Assembly (NCBI GenBank): GCA_930367215.1 | Contig: OV884060.1 | Span: 213,655,253-213,719,252, forward strand | Origin: Pollenia angustigena | Taxonomy: Eukaryota > Arthropoda > Insecta > Diptera > Polleniidae | Reading direction: 5' to 3' | Length of the DNA: 64,000 nt | Shown here: positions 10,139 through 21,712 of the stretch, piece by piece | How positions within the stretch are numbered: the first letter of the stretch is position 1 | Layout: each line of letters opens with the position of its first letter | Notes under the pieces: model-generated | What the model was told of the DNA's origin: nothing | Database searches by the model: none | Seen by the model: the letters and a program-made list of their open reading frames with translations, nothing else | Translations under genes and position numbers: made by a program

Positions 10139-13100
10139 AGTTTAGTTAAAAGAGAAGATTGGCGAGAATTTTTTCTATGTACATTTTTCGATGCAACATT
10201 CATAAATTTTGCTCAAAGTCAGAGCAGGAGCCAAATTACGGCATTCGATATCGATCGAAATTCCTATTTAAATTGTATTGTAATTTCGATTTGGCCCAAG
10301 ATTATAAGTATTCCCGAATAGTTCAACTTTTACAGTAGTAAAATAAAGTTCTTACTGCCAAATAGAACCTTTTTAAATCAATATTTTAAACAAGTCCCTG
10401 AGCTAAAATTAATTCTAGCTATTACTTTTGTTTTAAGGTAGCATATGGAACTGTTTGTTTGCGAAAATTGTACTAAAACGTAGTTGTGGTAATTTTAAAC
10501 TGAAAACGGCTTTTGCCCAAAATATTTATTGGAAGGAACCCTTTTATTCTAAGCGTTTGATTTATAAAAAAATATTGAAACAGAGCAGGAATCACGAGAA
10601 AAAACGCTTATTGGAAAACATAAGCAACAGGTGTGGAAGTGTTTTCTAAATACATATTTCTAACTTTTTTTTTTTTTTGTTGCTATAGTTGCGATATTTT
10701 TAGTACAATATTCAAAATCAATTGCAAGCGAATCTATAGAAAAGAGAAAATTTTAAATTATTGATCCTCCTAGGAAATCGCGGGCGGGAATCCCAAGATA
10801 AATCGCCATTTGTAACACATAAGCAACAGGTGCGGAAGTATTTTTTAAATATTTTTTACAGTTTCTTCTTTTTCTAGATTTAATAAATTAATAAGCGTTA
10901 ATTAAAGTTAAATATGGCAGCTTAAGAAATGCTTCTTTTTTTTTTGAAGCATATGGTAAACATTACAATTATTATTCAATAGCACCAACGACTTTTATAA
11001 ACTTTTAATTATCGATGAAAAATACTCAAATTGACAAACATATTGTCCGTCTAATAATTAATAAATCCATCTAATATTAACTTTTTCCCCTTTGATTTTT
11101 CGTACTCCACGATAGTGTGTGCAGTTTGAGGCTACTAAAGGGATTTTTGTAGCATGTAAGAGTATGTGTGTGTGTGTGTGATTTTTTATCGTATTTATTG
11201 ATGATTGTTTATTGACACATACCCAACAAAGAGCAGACAGACAATATAGCAAAGGATCCAAGGAGATATAAAAGTGTGCGTGTAAAAGTTTGATTATCTT
11301 CTGTCTGTGTGCATGATAACACTTACCAATGTACACACATATACAAATATTAATATGGCATTGTGTAAATACTCCTCTTCAGCCACATACATACATATGT
11401 ACATATGTACATATGGATTTGTAAGTGTAGAAAAAATAAACTTACATATGTTTCGTAATATACAAGTTTTTCATTGCATTTGATTTAAAGGACTCCTTCT
11501 TAAGTATCCTTTTTATTTTATTATTTGTTTATTTATTTAGTATCTGTTGTTGTATTTTTGTCTATAATTTTAAGGACACTAAACAAATAGGGAGTAAACA
11601 TTTTTCAAAGATAAAAACTAAACATATGTTAAATAGAAATACATATTTGTTTAAAACTTTATTGTATGTTTGTAGGTGTGTAGTTAATAATAATTTGTTA
11701 GACAGTTAGTTTAATTACATAAATTGAAACTTACCATATGTTAGAGATTTTTCTAAAGTAAATTGCCTTATCTTGTTAAATGAAAACAGCTTCTAGTGCA
11801 ATAGACTAAAGCAGGTTAGTCTTGCTTCGTTTTAATTAAAATTGATTTTTGTTAATATAAAACACGACTGAGAACTATTCATTAAATTTGTTACCATATG
11901 TTTATGATTTCTTTATATCCCTTTAATAAATTTAAGTTTTTTTTAAGCATTTGTAATTTTTAGAGAATTAAACACTTTTTCTATTTGATTACGAGACGCC
12001 TTAAAGTATAATTTGTTTTTTATTTAAAAAGATCTCTCTAAAATATGCTTTAATTTTTATAAGATAATTCTTTTTAACTTTAAAGCTATTTCAGCTTTAC
12101 TGTTTTGCTTTAAATTTTCTTTCTTTTTTTTCAAATAATTTTTAAGCTCGTATTTTGTCGTGTTGTTCACTTGTTGAACTGTTGCTTTCAACTGATGAAG
12201 TCGTTCATAATTTATCAGGCTCCAGGTCTTGAGGTCGCCGATATTAAAATTTCGAAAAATGCGTGTAATTGCTACAAGACTTCTAACGTTTGTTTTAGCA
12301 GCAGTCATCCTCATCATTTTCCTGCACGTCGTCGTAGTTGTTGTCGTGGTTTTTCGTTGTGGTTGTTATTGTTGTTATTAATTGTACTCGTTTTTTTTAT
12401 AATTCTCTTGCTGCTATTGTTGTTGCTTTATTATTTGTTTGTACAAATGAAGTTCTCTTTTCCTATTGAGTTTGCTTTTGTTGTTGTTGTGGTTTTTTTT
12501 TTCTTTTTTTCGTACAATTCTTTAGGAAAGGAAATTATACACAAACCGTTACACTTTACTCACACATTCACTTATACTCATTCACATGAAAACACAAGTA
12601 CTCCAAAACTTACTCATTGTCAGCTTCATCATCTTTATCATCATTATTATAAACGTACTTTAGTTTCCATATTTTTACGAGCAACAGGCAAATGCCAATC
12701 GTGTTAACAATCAACTGTTGTGAGTGTATAATGTTTCGTGTTTTATTTGACTTCGTTTGTATGAGAGTGTATAAGTGTGTGAAATCAGCACCACTTTCTC
12801 CTTCTCCCACCCCCCACCACACACCAGCAACATAAAATGTGCCACGTTGAAAAAAGCAAAGTCCTCTTATAACTATCGGCTATATTAAAGCTTCAACAAG
12901 TATAATAATCAAGCTTAACAAAACAAAATCACCACCACCACCCCACCCCGCCCAGACAATCTACTCTTATCACCCACCCTTATCATCATGTTCTTTTTGA
13001 CTTATTCTCTCTCTCGAAAGAGAATGGGTGTACAGAGCGAAATAGGGAGAAAAACTCAACATTTGAAAAATACTTCACTCGTTTTATTGATAGATAAAAA

Positions 13101-13369
13101 CAGCGTAACGTTGGTAACATGGGTGCGGTAAAAAAGGCGTCGGCGAAAAAAAGTCCGAAATAAAAAGTATTTCTTTCACTACTTTTATGAAAAAGCAGCA
13201 TCTTAGAAAGTACTTTTTGAAGGAATAAACATGGTTAAGGGATATTTTTAGTTCAGTGTGAAATGTTTTATGTTCTATTATTTTTTAATTAGGCACTTTA
13301 TTTGTAAGAGGTACTTTTATATATGTATATTAATTCCCGTGGCACATAGAAGGAGCATAGGGCCATAAT
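10139..13369. other. Gene-free, microsatellite-bearing stretch
   Basis: No exon or TE protein was recognised. Seen: a roughly 40-bp direct repeat around 'AAGCAACAGGTG' (10621 and 10820), a TG run at 11165-11180, a 'CATATGTACATATGTACATA' tract near 11395, TTG/GTT-rich sequence at 12310-12500 and a CACCACCACC/CCCACCCC tract at 12930-12955. The 178-codon frame at 12171-12707 is low-complexity Leu/Val/Phe sequence produced by the TTG repeats. Confidence 0.5.
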
Positions 13370-13374
13370 TAAAT

Positions 13375-13528
13375 GGTTCCATTGTGATTTGTCGGATGCT
13401 AAGGTTTTCATTTCGTTCCAGCTTTTTTTTGTGTGACAGCTTCGAGTTCGATTTGGCGACGCCACGTGTGGGATGGTCTACCTCTGCTTCGGCCACCTTG
13501 TGGGCCCCATTCTAATTCTTTCCATTTC
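13375..13528 (-). pseudogene. LINE reverse-transcriptase C-terminal remnant
   Basis: Minus-strand translation gives a tract with 'GPQGGRSRGRPSHTWRRQIE', followed, after a one-base shift in a run of A, by 'SWNEMKTLASDKSQWN'. The R-G-R-P-x-x-T-W-R-R pattern and the W-x-E-x-K-x-L-A-x-D-x-x-x-W tail are the conserved C terminus of many insect non-LTR retrotransposon polymerases. Only about 50 codons survive, with a frameshift and a stop, so this is a dead 5'-truncated fragment. The clade cannot be fixed from so little. Confidence 0.7.
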
Positions 13529-13833
13529 TTGTGATGTCGTTATTGGGTATTTTTAGTGAAATGTTAATTTTCTGGGAAAGCATTAACCTTTTTTCTGTTG
13601 TTGTTAGTAGTAAAAAAAGCAAAATTATTTAACGTTACTTTTGGTGAAGAAATAAAAAAATTGTTGTTTTTTCTGTAAATAGGTACTCTTTTGGAAAAAA
13701 GGTAGTAATTTGGTAGAATTGACCTTTTTTCGACGAATACGTTTTTTTTAGCACATTTAAAGAAACAATCCGTACTATACTTTATTAAATTATTCAAGTT
13801 TAAGGTCAGTTTTTATAAATTTAATTAAAATAT

Positions 13834-13875
13834 TTTTATTTTCGATTTCCTATGGAAATCTTCTTCAGGAAATGT
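13834..13875 (-). ncRNA. Degenerate hammerhead-like motif
   Basis: On the minus strand CTGAAGA is followed by GATTTCC-ATA-GGAAATC, a perfect 7-bp stem, and then GAAA. This is the CUGANGA / stem II / GAAA layout of a hammerhead core. What follows (ATAAAAATAT) gives only a weak stem III, and no convincing stem I closes it, so activity is doubtful. It is possibly a Penelope-derived relic. Confidence 0.35.
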
Positions 13876-13998
13876 TTTAAATTAAAATAAAATTTCAAAA
13901 TTGTGTTTGACAATAAATGGAAAAATTAAAGATGGAAAAATAAATTTTAAAATTTCAATTAACAAAATTATCATAATAAATTCCGTTCTACAAACTTT

Positions 13999-14530
13999 GT
14001 CTGGGATCACACTATGAAAGTTTTATTTCAGAAACACCCAATTTTCATGATGATTTTTTCCCCTATTTTTGAAACATGTCTTTTTTAGTTTGACAGCGAG
14101 CGGGGGAGAGAAGTAAGCAGGGTAGAAAAAAAGACATGAATCGTATTTTCTGTGATTCTTTTGACATTCCTCTTTGCATTTAATATTGTTTTTTAATTTA
14201 TGTTGTATTTTTATTTCAAAATTACAATTGATTATTAAAATATAAAAAAATAAACAAATTTAATTCAAAAAAATTCAATACATACATACATTTATAAGGA
14301 AAATAAAAAAAAATCAAACAAAATAAGAAACATTGTGAAAATTGAACATGTCTTTGGAAGTTTCTTTAAAAAAGAACTACAAAAAAGACATGTCTTTTAA
14401 ATCATCGTGAAAATTAGGTGAAAGTCTGAGTTTATTGGTGAGAGGGGAAGAGAACGTGCTTTTCTTTTCTCCTCTCTCACCCATAAACTCAGACTTTCTG
14501 AAAGAAAACTTTCATCGTGTGAACCCAGAC
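13999..14530. mobile_element. Foldback MITE, 26-bp terminal inverted repeats
   Basis: The left end 'GTCTGGGATCACACTATGAA' and the right end 'TTCATCGTGTGAACCCAGAC' are inverted with 24 of 26 matches. Further nested arms pair 14036-14058 with 14399-14421, and 14421-14449 with 14475-14500 ('AAAGTCTGAGTTTATTGG' against its complement). TTT flanks both sides. No coding capacity. Confidence 0.7.
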
Positions 14531-14569
14531 TTTAAACAAAAAGACAAACAAATAATCTGTGTAAATTTT

Positions 14570-15125
14570 TTTTTTTTAAAAGTACTTTTTTGTTAAAATA
14601 CATTTTTCCTTAAAGGAACAAAAAGTACCCAATAAAAAATTGTATCATTTTGCGAAGCACTAAAGGTACATTTAAAAAAATAAGCGCACAATTATGCGCT
14701 ACGCAATAAGACATACAGAAATGCAGTAAAGTAAGTGAAAGAACTCTTAACAACTTTTATTAAAAAAAAAATAACATTTCAAGTGCTACGGCATTCCCTT
14801 ACTACGAAGCAGGTTTGTAAGGGAGAATACTAAAAAATAACTGTATCAAAACATTCAGTGTGTAAGGCTTATCGTTACATCCAACAATTTTTATATGCGC
14901 TGAATAATGCGCTTAATGTGTCAAAAATGTATTGCTTCAAAGTGGGAACTCGCCATATAAAATTCATGTCTTCTGTATGCGCAATGGTAAGCGAAACGTT
15001 TATGTTTCTCCCTTACAAACCTGCTTCGTTGGAAGCTCCATTTTTTATTGGGTAACTTTTTTATATCAAAATACGAATTAAAAACAATACATAAAAACTC
15101 TTATTTTGAAAAAAGTACTTGAAAA
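14570..15125. repeat. Inverted-repeat region
   Basis: 'CGAAGCAGGTTTGTAAGGGA' (14805-14824) is perfectly inverted at 15008-15029. Outer pairs are 'ACCCAATAAAAAAT' (14627) with 'ATTTTTTATTGGGT' (15041), and AAGTACTTTTTT (14581) with AAAAAAGTACTT (15109). The 65-codon frame at 14858-15055 spans the loop and is probably fortuitous. Confidence 0.6.
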
Positions 15126-15494
15126 AAAGATATTTTATAATTTATTAAATATCTTGCTTGCTGAATTGATATTTTAAACATATTAAGTCAGCTGAATTAA
15201 AATATTATTAAAGTAATAAAGTTATATAATAACATAACATTTAATTCAGCTTGCTGGAATTACTACTATTTACATAAAATTCTTTTGAAATAATTATTTC
15301 GCTAACTGAATTTTACAATTGCGTTTATTTGTGGTTTCTGAGACAAAATTATTTTGAACAAAAAAATAATTGTTTAAAATCATAAATTCAAACTGATAAT
15401 ATTAAATACCGATATAAATAAAACTGTCTTTATTCATGGTTGGTTTTTTTACCCTTCGCTCCACCCGGAGGGAAAGGAAATTATATATGTATAT

Positions 15495-16549
15495 TTCGGG
15501 ATTTCTATTTCGGGATATTTTGAATTCCGGGATTCACGGGATATTTAAAAAATTTTCGGGATATTTCGGGATTTTTAAATTTGTTTATACCAAAAAAAAA
15601 AAAAAAAAAATTTTAAACTGTATAAAAAAACAACTAAACTTTCGAGTTAAAATACACATCTCATGAACGTATATTATTTATTTGTAGAAATATGTATAAT
15701 ATAAACAAACTAAAATTATTAATTGACCAAAACTCATAAGGACAATGTAAAGCGGCTCATATACTTGCAATAAAATTGTTCAATTTTACGTATTGAACAA
15801 TTATATCGCCAATGTGTATGTGTTATTCGAAGGTGGCACAATATATTGGCAACAATCAAAAGACATATTGATTTTTATTGCACAACAATTAATGTGTTGG
15901 CAACATTGTACAATGCTGTTTATGTTATTCCTGTAGGTTAGTTCACCTTTTTATTGAATGAATGAAACGACTTATTGCATAAAGCCTGGTACTCTGTTCA
16001 ACATTTCACGTGAAATGCTGTCATAACGCATATGAAAAAAACTTGTGCGGAATATCTATGAAATAATGTTTTTGTTAACGGCACTAACACAGAGTTGTAA
16101 ACCATAATACAAAAACTGCAAAATTTCAACTGAAATAGAGTTGAGTTGTATTAATAATGACCAACATTTTAAGCAAAACTAAGCTGTTCCGTCAAAATTA
16201 TGTATACAAACTTGGTTATGGCGGCACTTAAATGTTTTCAGATTAACTTAACCTAGTTTAACTGACATCTCAAAAACCCAGCCTAAATGTATTTTGAAAT
16301 TATCCAAATATTTTAAATTTGTCAAATATATTTTAAAATTGTCCATATGTATTTCAAATCTATCCGAATGTATTTTAAACCTTTTTTTGTCAACAAATAC
16401 ACGTATCTTTATACAAGTTATTAAAAAAAAATGTAAAAATAATAAAGAATATAAAAAAAAATCGGGATACCTAAAATCCCGGGATTAGAAATTGATAATC
16501 CCGAGATTCGGGACCCGCCTAATCCCGAAAATCCCGGTTGGAAGCCCTA
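15495..16549. mobile_element. hAT-like non-autonomous element with 8-bp duplication
   Basis: Both ends are rich in CGGGAT motifs, direct on the left (15496-15575) and inverted on the right (16462-16545, ending 'ATCCCGGTTGGAAGCCC'). An identical ATGTATAT stands at 15487-15494 and 16550-16557 as an 8-bp target duplication, which fits hAT. The outermost left terminus is degenerate or truncated. The interior holds a shared repeat (15742-15985) and a poly(A) tract, but no transposase. Confidence 0.65.
15742..15985. repeat. Dispersed repeat shared with 59.74-60.04 kb
   Basis: 'GCCAATGTGTATGTG', 'CACAATATATTGG', 'TTTTTATTGCACAAC', 'GCTGTTTATGTTATTC' and 'CGACTTATTGCATAA' appear in the same order near 59770-59962. 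The end 'TAAAGCGGCTCATATACTTG' is inverted relative to the right end of the other copy (60007-60037), so the repeat probably had terminal inverted repeats. Confidence 0.7.
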
Positions 16550-16797
16550 ATGTATATATATTTTCAGCCAACTGAATAAACATTACAATTAAATTCGCTT
16601 GCTGAATAGCTAGAATCGAATAAATAAACTACTTATTCCGCCATCTAAATAAAATTTAATTTTATTTTGTGTTTAAGACTACGCAATAAAACAATATTTA
16701 GTTAACAAATAACTGTCTAAAATCAAACTAAGCTAGCTGAATATACAAATTGAACAAAAAATATTGCAGCCAGTTAAATTGTAGACAAAACTATATT

Positions 16798-17044
16798 TCG
16801 CCATCTAAAATGCAAAACGGCGTAAAAAAAAAAAAAAAAAAAAAATGCGAAATAGAGTTTTTAATTGATTTTTGTTCCCTTTATTAAACTTTATGTTCAG
16901 ATCTCCGCGATCAAAAATTCCGACTTTTTATAAAGAAATTCAAACGCCAAGTATACCTTGTCGTAATTGATTTTGTAAAGTTTTTTGGCTTTTCCTGTAA
17001 AAAAAAATAAAAAGTGTTTTTACGCCCTTTTGCATTTTAGGTGA
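16798..17044. mobile_element. Short MITE, 26-bp inverted ends
   Basis: 'ATCTAAAATGCAAAACGGCG' at the left mirrors 'CGCCCTTTTGCATTTTAGGT' at the right, with an A-run of about 20 inside the left arm. 247 bp with no open frame. The superfamily was not determined. Confidence 0.65.
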
Positions 17045-18040
17045 CGATTTGTATGCATTATGTGTTGTTCTTCCTAAGAGGAACAAAATGCCAAAACAAG
17101 ACAAAGGGACATATCAACTTAACTGTAAATATTTATGCAAATAAGAGCTTTTAAAGATACAACTTATTAAAAACTGTGTTTTTAAAAAATTTAAAGTTAA
17201 CAACACCACGTTTGAGCCTTATTTGACAACGGATGATGTCAATATGTAAAGAACGCCTGGTTGTCATTTTTGCCACAACTATCTACATTAAGACATTAGT
17301 TGTTCCTATTTTAACAACGTTCTTTTGTTATTTTAACAATACACCATTCTTGTTTTGACAACATTTAAACAACGTACTGTTGCAAACTCAACCTATAAAA
17401 AGATTAATGCATATTTTTAAATTTCTTTTTTGTTAAATAACTTTAAATTCCAGATTAATTGGGAAACAATCAATTTAATTTTTAAGTACGGAAATTTAAA
17501 AAATGTTTGCAAGTTTAAAACCCTTGAAGACCTAGAATCCACCATGCCTTATTTTCACATAGAAATATCATTACGTTCTCAAGGTAAAAAATTGGGTACA
17601 ATTATGTACATTTTTTAAAAGAGATTCCTTGGTCAAACCAAAACCTAATATAAATTTAAATATTTTTCTAGCCGAGAATGAAATAATTTTTGTCAACTTT
17701 CTCTGGAAATTAGAAACCCAAATTTAGTCACATTTTCATATAAAAGAACTCTTAATCAAACTCCCCTTAAACTTAAGTTTTCATTTAAACTGTTCTCAAC
17801 TCATTTTATAGCAGTTTGCGCTAAAAGAAGGTTGTTATAATCATAGAAGACGATTAGAAAGGAAAGAGATAATGAAAAACCTAGCCCAGCTGTCAAAAAC
17901 ACCCACGTTAATGATTGTGTTTGTAAGAAATTTGTATTTTTTTTTTTGTTATCGTTGTAACTCTTTTAAGCGATTTTTTATTTTATAAATTATTTTTCCG
18001 CTCGTTCTATTCTAGTCGTCTTCTATGACCCTACTTACTA
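17045..18040. other. Non-coding stretch
   Basis: I see no exon or transposon protein. Only scattered 'TTGTTATTTTAACAA'-like palindromic strings occur around 17290-17380. Confidence 0.4.
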
Positions 18041-19997
18041 CACTGAACAAATTATGCTTCATAAATCTAACGAATCAATTTCATTATTTTTTTTTTCTTT
18101 AATCCAATGAAAAATTTCATTACGGGAATGAAATTTTATAAATTTACTGAAACAATCTCATTAACACTACGAAATTGAGTTTCGTAATTTCGTTGAAATT
18201 TTTCTTCGATTAATGACAACTTTAAATATCGTTTAAAAGAAAAATCTAACTAATGGCCATTTTCTCAATGTATCGACAAACTGTTACTGTTACTTAATGT
18301 CAACATAAATTTATTGGACCGATAAACTGTCCGTTAACGATTTTGGGTTTCTCAATATACCGACAAAAAGCAAAGTTTTCAGCTGGCAACGCCACTCAAA
18401 ATACATGTAAAAGTTGGGAGTCAGCTGATTGAATTTATCTGTACGGCAAATGAAAGGAAAATAAATAATTGGCAGATGAGTGCCGGTTAGCTTTGCGATA
18501 AAATCGAAGCAAATGAGACATTGCATGAGAAAACCAAATTTCTTTAATGCGCAGTTTTTCGTTGGGAAAAAAGATAATCGCCCAATGAGAAAATGGCCAT
18601 AATTGTTATAAATTATTTCAATATATTTTTTAAAATTAAAATCAACTATTAATTAAAATATTCAAATATTTTTTAATTAAGGAAAAAAAGGAAACTTTTG
18701 TAACTTCATATTTTCGATGAAAAATTTCGCTAAATCAAAGAAAATAAAATAAATACACTTCTCTAACTACAAAATATCTACACAAAAACGTTCACCAATT
18801 AACACATTAATCACAAATAAAATAAGTTTTAATTAAAAATTTAATCAACTGAATTAAACGTTTAATCAAGTGAATTAAAAGTTTTATCAATTGAATTAAA
18901 CGTAAAATTCAGTGAAAGAATAATGCTTCATATATTAAATTAATCATATTCATAAAAAATTTTCCTTGGGTAAATGAAAATTTTCATTGTCTAAATGGAA
19001 TTTTATAGTTATAATGAAAGTATTTTCGTTAAAATCGCTTCATTGGACTTCGTAATTACGTTAAAAATTTTCATTGGATATATGAAAACTTAAGTTTATC
19101 CAAGTTAAACAAAAAATTTTAATTGGGAACATAAAAAAACAATAAACAAACATAACTATATTCATAAATTAATACAAAATTATAGTTTTCTTAAAAAAAT
19201 GTTTAATTGAAGCACAGCCGCGAATAACGTTTTAAGTTACAAAATAATAATTTTCCAGGAGAGCAAAAAAAACGTATTTTTGACAGGCAGCATTATCTGT
19301 TTTAAAAAAATTTTTTTCTAGTAATAAAAATAATGATAATAAAAAATTTTATGCAAAAGGCTTTTAAAACATTATTCCGCACTGCAAACCCATTCCGGTT
19401 TCATTATTTTGTTAGTAACATGCAATGTTCTTGCACTGGCTGACACTTTGTATGCCAATTTGAAGGCGTTAAGGTGCATAGTTTTGGTTGATTTGATGTT
19501 TAATCTGTGTAAGAGAGTAAAGTTAACGGTTATCTGCTAAAAAACAGTTTTTGCAAAATGTGGCGTTTACAACGTTATTCGCGGCTGGGCTTCAATTGTT
19601 AATCAATAAATGTAAGATTTAATTATGAAATCAAAAATTTTTTTATTAAAGCAACATATTTCAATAATGCTTTCATAAATTAAAATTTTTATTATGCCAA
19701 TGAAAAATGTCATTATAGTAATGAAACAAAAACTTTCAATCAACGTTGTTATTGTTGTAATGGACAATTTACTCTCATATTTACGCTCTTAATTGAGTAA
19801 AAAACATCAGCACCAAGGTTGCGCGATCGATTCCTGCCAGAGACAGAAAAAAAGATTAAAAAAAAAATAAAAATAATTTTTTTTTTATTTTATTGAAAGT
19901 ATTCATCCAATGAATAATATTCATAGATCTAATGTAATGTTTCATTAAATACATTTTAATGAAACAGGTTTCATTCTTTCATTTGTTTTCTAGTGCA
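18041..19997. repeat. Long AT-rich region with CACTGAA/TTTCTAGTG inverted ends
   Basis: The left end 'TACACTGAACAAATTATG' and the right end 'TTCATTTGTTTTCTAGTGC' are loosely inverted. In between, ATTAATGAAA/TTTCATTA words recur throughout. This may be an old, expanded relative of the TA-flanked MITE at 4715-4999, later invaded by the MITE at 19213-19589. No coding capacity. Confidence 0.4.
19213..19589. mobile_element. MITE with CACAGCCGCGAATAACG ends
   Basis: 'CACAGCCGCGAATAACGTT' at the left is inverted as 'AACGTTATTCGCGGCTGGG' at the right. The same terminus plus 'TAAGTTACAAAA' recurs at 61549, so it is a true family end. The flanks aattgaag and cttcaatt extend the inversion in this copy only. 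Confidence 0.7.
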
Positions 19998-20087
19998 AAT
20001 TTTATTAGTTTTTTTATTAATGTTGCAAATTTTGTAATCTAAAACAATTAAAATTTTTTTCTGTGTACTAATAAATAGAAAATCAAG

Positions 20088-20220
20088 CTTATCTTGGTTT
20101 GGCAAATTTAAAATACGCCTGCGACTGTTTGGTAATAGATAAAAGAGAACGTGAACTTATTTCCTGTAATCTATTACCAAATAGTCGCAGGCGTAATTTA
20201 AATTCGCAAACCATGATAAG
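20088..20220. repeat. Long near-perfect hairpin, arms about 53 bp
   Basis: The left arm (from 'CTTATCTTGGTTTGGCAAAT') and the right arm (to 'AATTCGCAAACCATGATAAG') pair almost throughout. This includes 'TACGCCTGCGACT', which recurs inverted as 'AGTCGCAGGCGTA'. The loop is about 26 bp. It could be a tiny foldback element or a hairpin-RNA locus; no sequence clue decides. Confidence 0.7.
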
Positions 20221-20801
20221 GGTGAATATTTTTTCCTAGAACTGTTGCAAAAACTTTTTTTTAATTCAGTTTTGTCAATAATAATGAATTTCAATAAAAA
20301 AATGCATTACTATAAGGAAATAGTGATTTTAACTTAATGTAAGTAGAAGATTCAAAAACAACCAAAGAGAAATAAAAAAAAACAAACAATTCTCACGTTC
20401 TTTTTCCTTTAATTGTACAAACCAGTAAAATGGAACGAATTCTGATGAAGGGCTGAAAATTAAAATTAAATTAAAAGGAATTTATGAAAGTAGAAATCAA
20501 AATTTATTAACATAACTTTGTTTTTTGTAAAAGGAATAAAAGATAAACGAAATAAAATTCACAACAATTCAAAACGCACATTGAAAAGATTTTTTTTTTA
20601 ATAATTGAACAAAAAAAGATTAATTTAAGCCAGTACGATGTATGTTTAAATAAATTCGTTAAAACAATGACTATTAGGATTTTAGTATGTGCAATATTGT
20701 TCAGTAAAAAAAGCGTTAAACTTGAAAAGTGGAATTGTTGCGTTTTATTATGGACCTCCTCAATTGAACTTATAAAAGACTTCCATACAAATTACGAAAT
20801 T

Positions 20802-20946
20802 TACTGTCTGGCCCAAGATGTCGACAAGAACATTTCTTTCGTATATTTATATTGAAAACAAAAAGAAATTTTAGATTTTTATTATTGTTTTGAATATAAA
20901 TATGCGAAAGAAATGTTCTTGTCGACATTGTGGGCCTGACAGTTAG
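20802..20946. repeat. Long near-perfect hairpin, arms about 50 bp
   Basis: 'GTCGACAAGAACATTTCTTT' in the left arm is exactly inverted in the right arm. Pairing continues outward through TGTCTGGCCCA/TGGGCCTGACA and inward through 'GTATATTTATATT'. The loop is about 36 bp. Confidence 0.75.
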
Positions 20947-20982
20947 TAATTGATTTAACGAATGTACGTCAGTGAAGAAACT

Positions 20983-21293
20983 AAACATTTCATTGAAATA
21001 CAAAAACCTTTTCATTAAAATAATGAAAAAAAAAATTTTTTTTATACAAATTAAAAAATTGCATTGAAATACAAAAACTTTTTCATTAAAATAATGAACA
21101 ATTTTTTTTAACAAATTAAAAATTTCATTAAAATACAAAAACTTTTTTCATTAAAAATAATGAACAATTTTTTTAACAAATTAAAAATTTCCTTAAAATA
21201 CAAAAACTTTTTCATTAAAATAATGAATTTTTTTTTTTTTTAACAAATTAAAAATTTCATTGAAATACAAAACCATTTTCAATTAAATAATAA
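20983..21293. repeat. Tandem repeat, about 60-bp unit, five copies
   Basis: Units consist of 'ATTTCATTGAAATACAAAAA' followed by 'CTTTTTCATTAAAATAATGA', a T-run and 'AACAAATTAAAA'. Five imperfect copies differ mainly in homopolymer length. The minus-strand frame of 122 codons is an artefact of this repeat. Confidence 0.8.
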
Positions 21294-21494
21294 AAAAATT
21301 CTGTAAGCATTTTACTCTTTAACATAATGCTAATTAAATGTTTCATTAATGTGATGTCAAACAATTTTGTGCATTAAATTAATGGGAATTATCAAAGCTA
21401 TTTTTGGAAATACATAATTTTTAATTAATAAGATTTTGTTTTTCGTGCTTAATTCCCAATTTTCATTCTTGATAAAAACTGAAATTCATTGTTG

Positions 21495-21550
21495 GGGTAG
21501 TTTCTATGCGCATTTCACTGGCCGCTTAAGTCAGATCATCAGGAAATCTT
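21495..21550 (-). ncRNA. Hammerhead ribozyme-like motif 1
   Basis: Minus strand, 5' to 3': CTGATGA (complement of 21536-21542), a partial stem II (CTG...CAG), GAAA (21513-21516), the palindrome TGCGCA (21507-21512), then TA as the UH cleavage dinucleotide (21505-21506). Stem I can form between GATTTC before the core and GAAAC after the TA. The very short palindromic stem III is what Penelope-type hammerheads show, where two copies act as a dimer. Stem II is weakened here. Confidence 0.6.
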
Positions 21551-21579
21551 GAATTTTTTATCGATTTTATGAAACATTT

Positions 21580-21712
21580 CATTAGCAAGAGGCAAATTAA
21601 ATATTATTGATAAAATAAATAAAGCTTTAAATGGGTTGAATTTTAACGTAATTTTTTATTGTATTAATGTAGAAATCCATTGGATCTGTGAAGAAAATTC
21701 TTGCAGTGTATT
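21580..21712. repeat. Right end of a 4.7-kb-type MITE
   Basis: 'CCATTGGATCTGTGAAGAAA' at 21677-21696 and 'GGTTGAATTTTAACGTAA' match the right arm of the element at 4715-4999. It ends in 'GCAGTGTA' like that copy. Confidence 0.55.

Noticed and set aside
12191..12215. CTGATGA on the plus strand as another hammerhead
   Set aside because: No stem II or GAAA box follows.
12171..12707. 178-codon frame with a long Leu/Val run resembling a membrane protein
   Set aside because: The hydrophobic run is the translation of a TTG/GTT microsatellite; no start context, homologous family or continuation.
20449..20470. CTGATGA...GAAA on the plus strand
   Set aside because: Only about six bases separate the boxes, too few for stem II, and no stem III or UH site follows.
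20770..21138. 122-codon minus-strand frame
   Set aside because: It is produced by the 60-bp tandem repeat and the adjacent hairpin.
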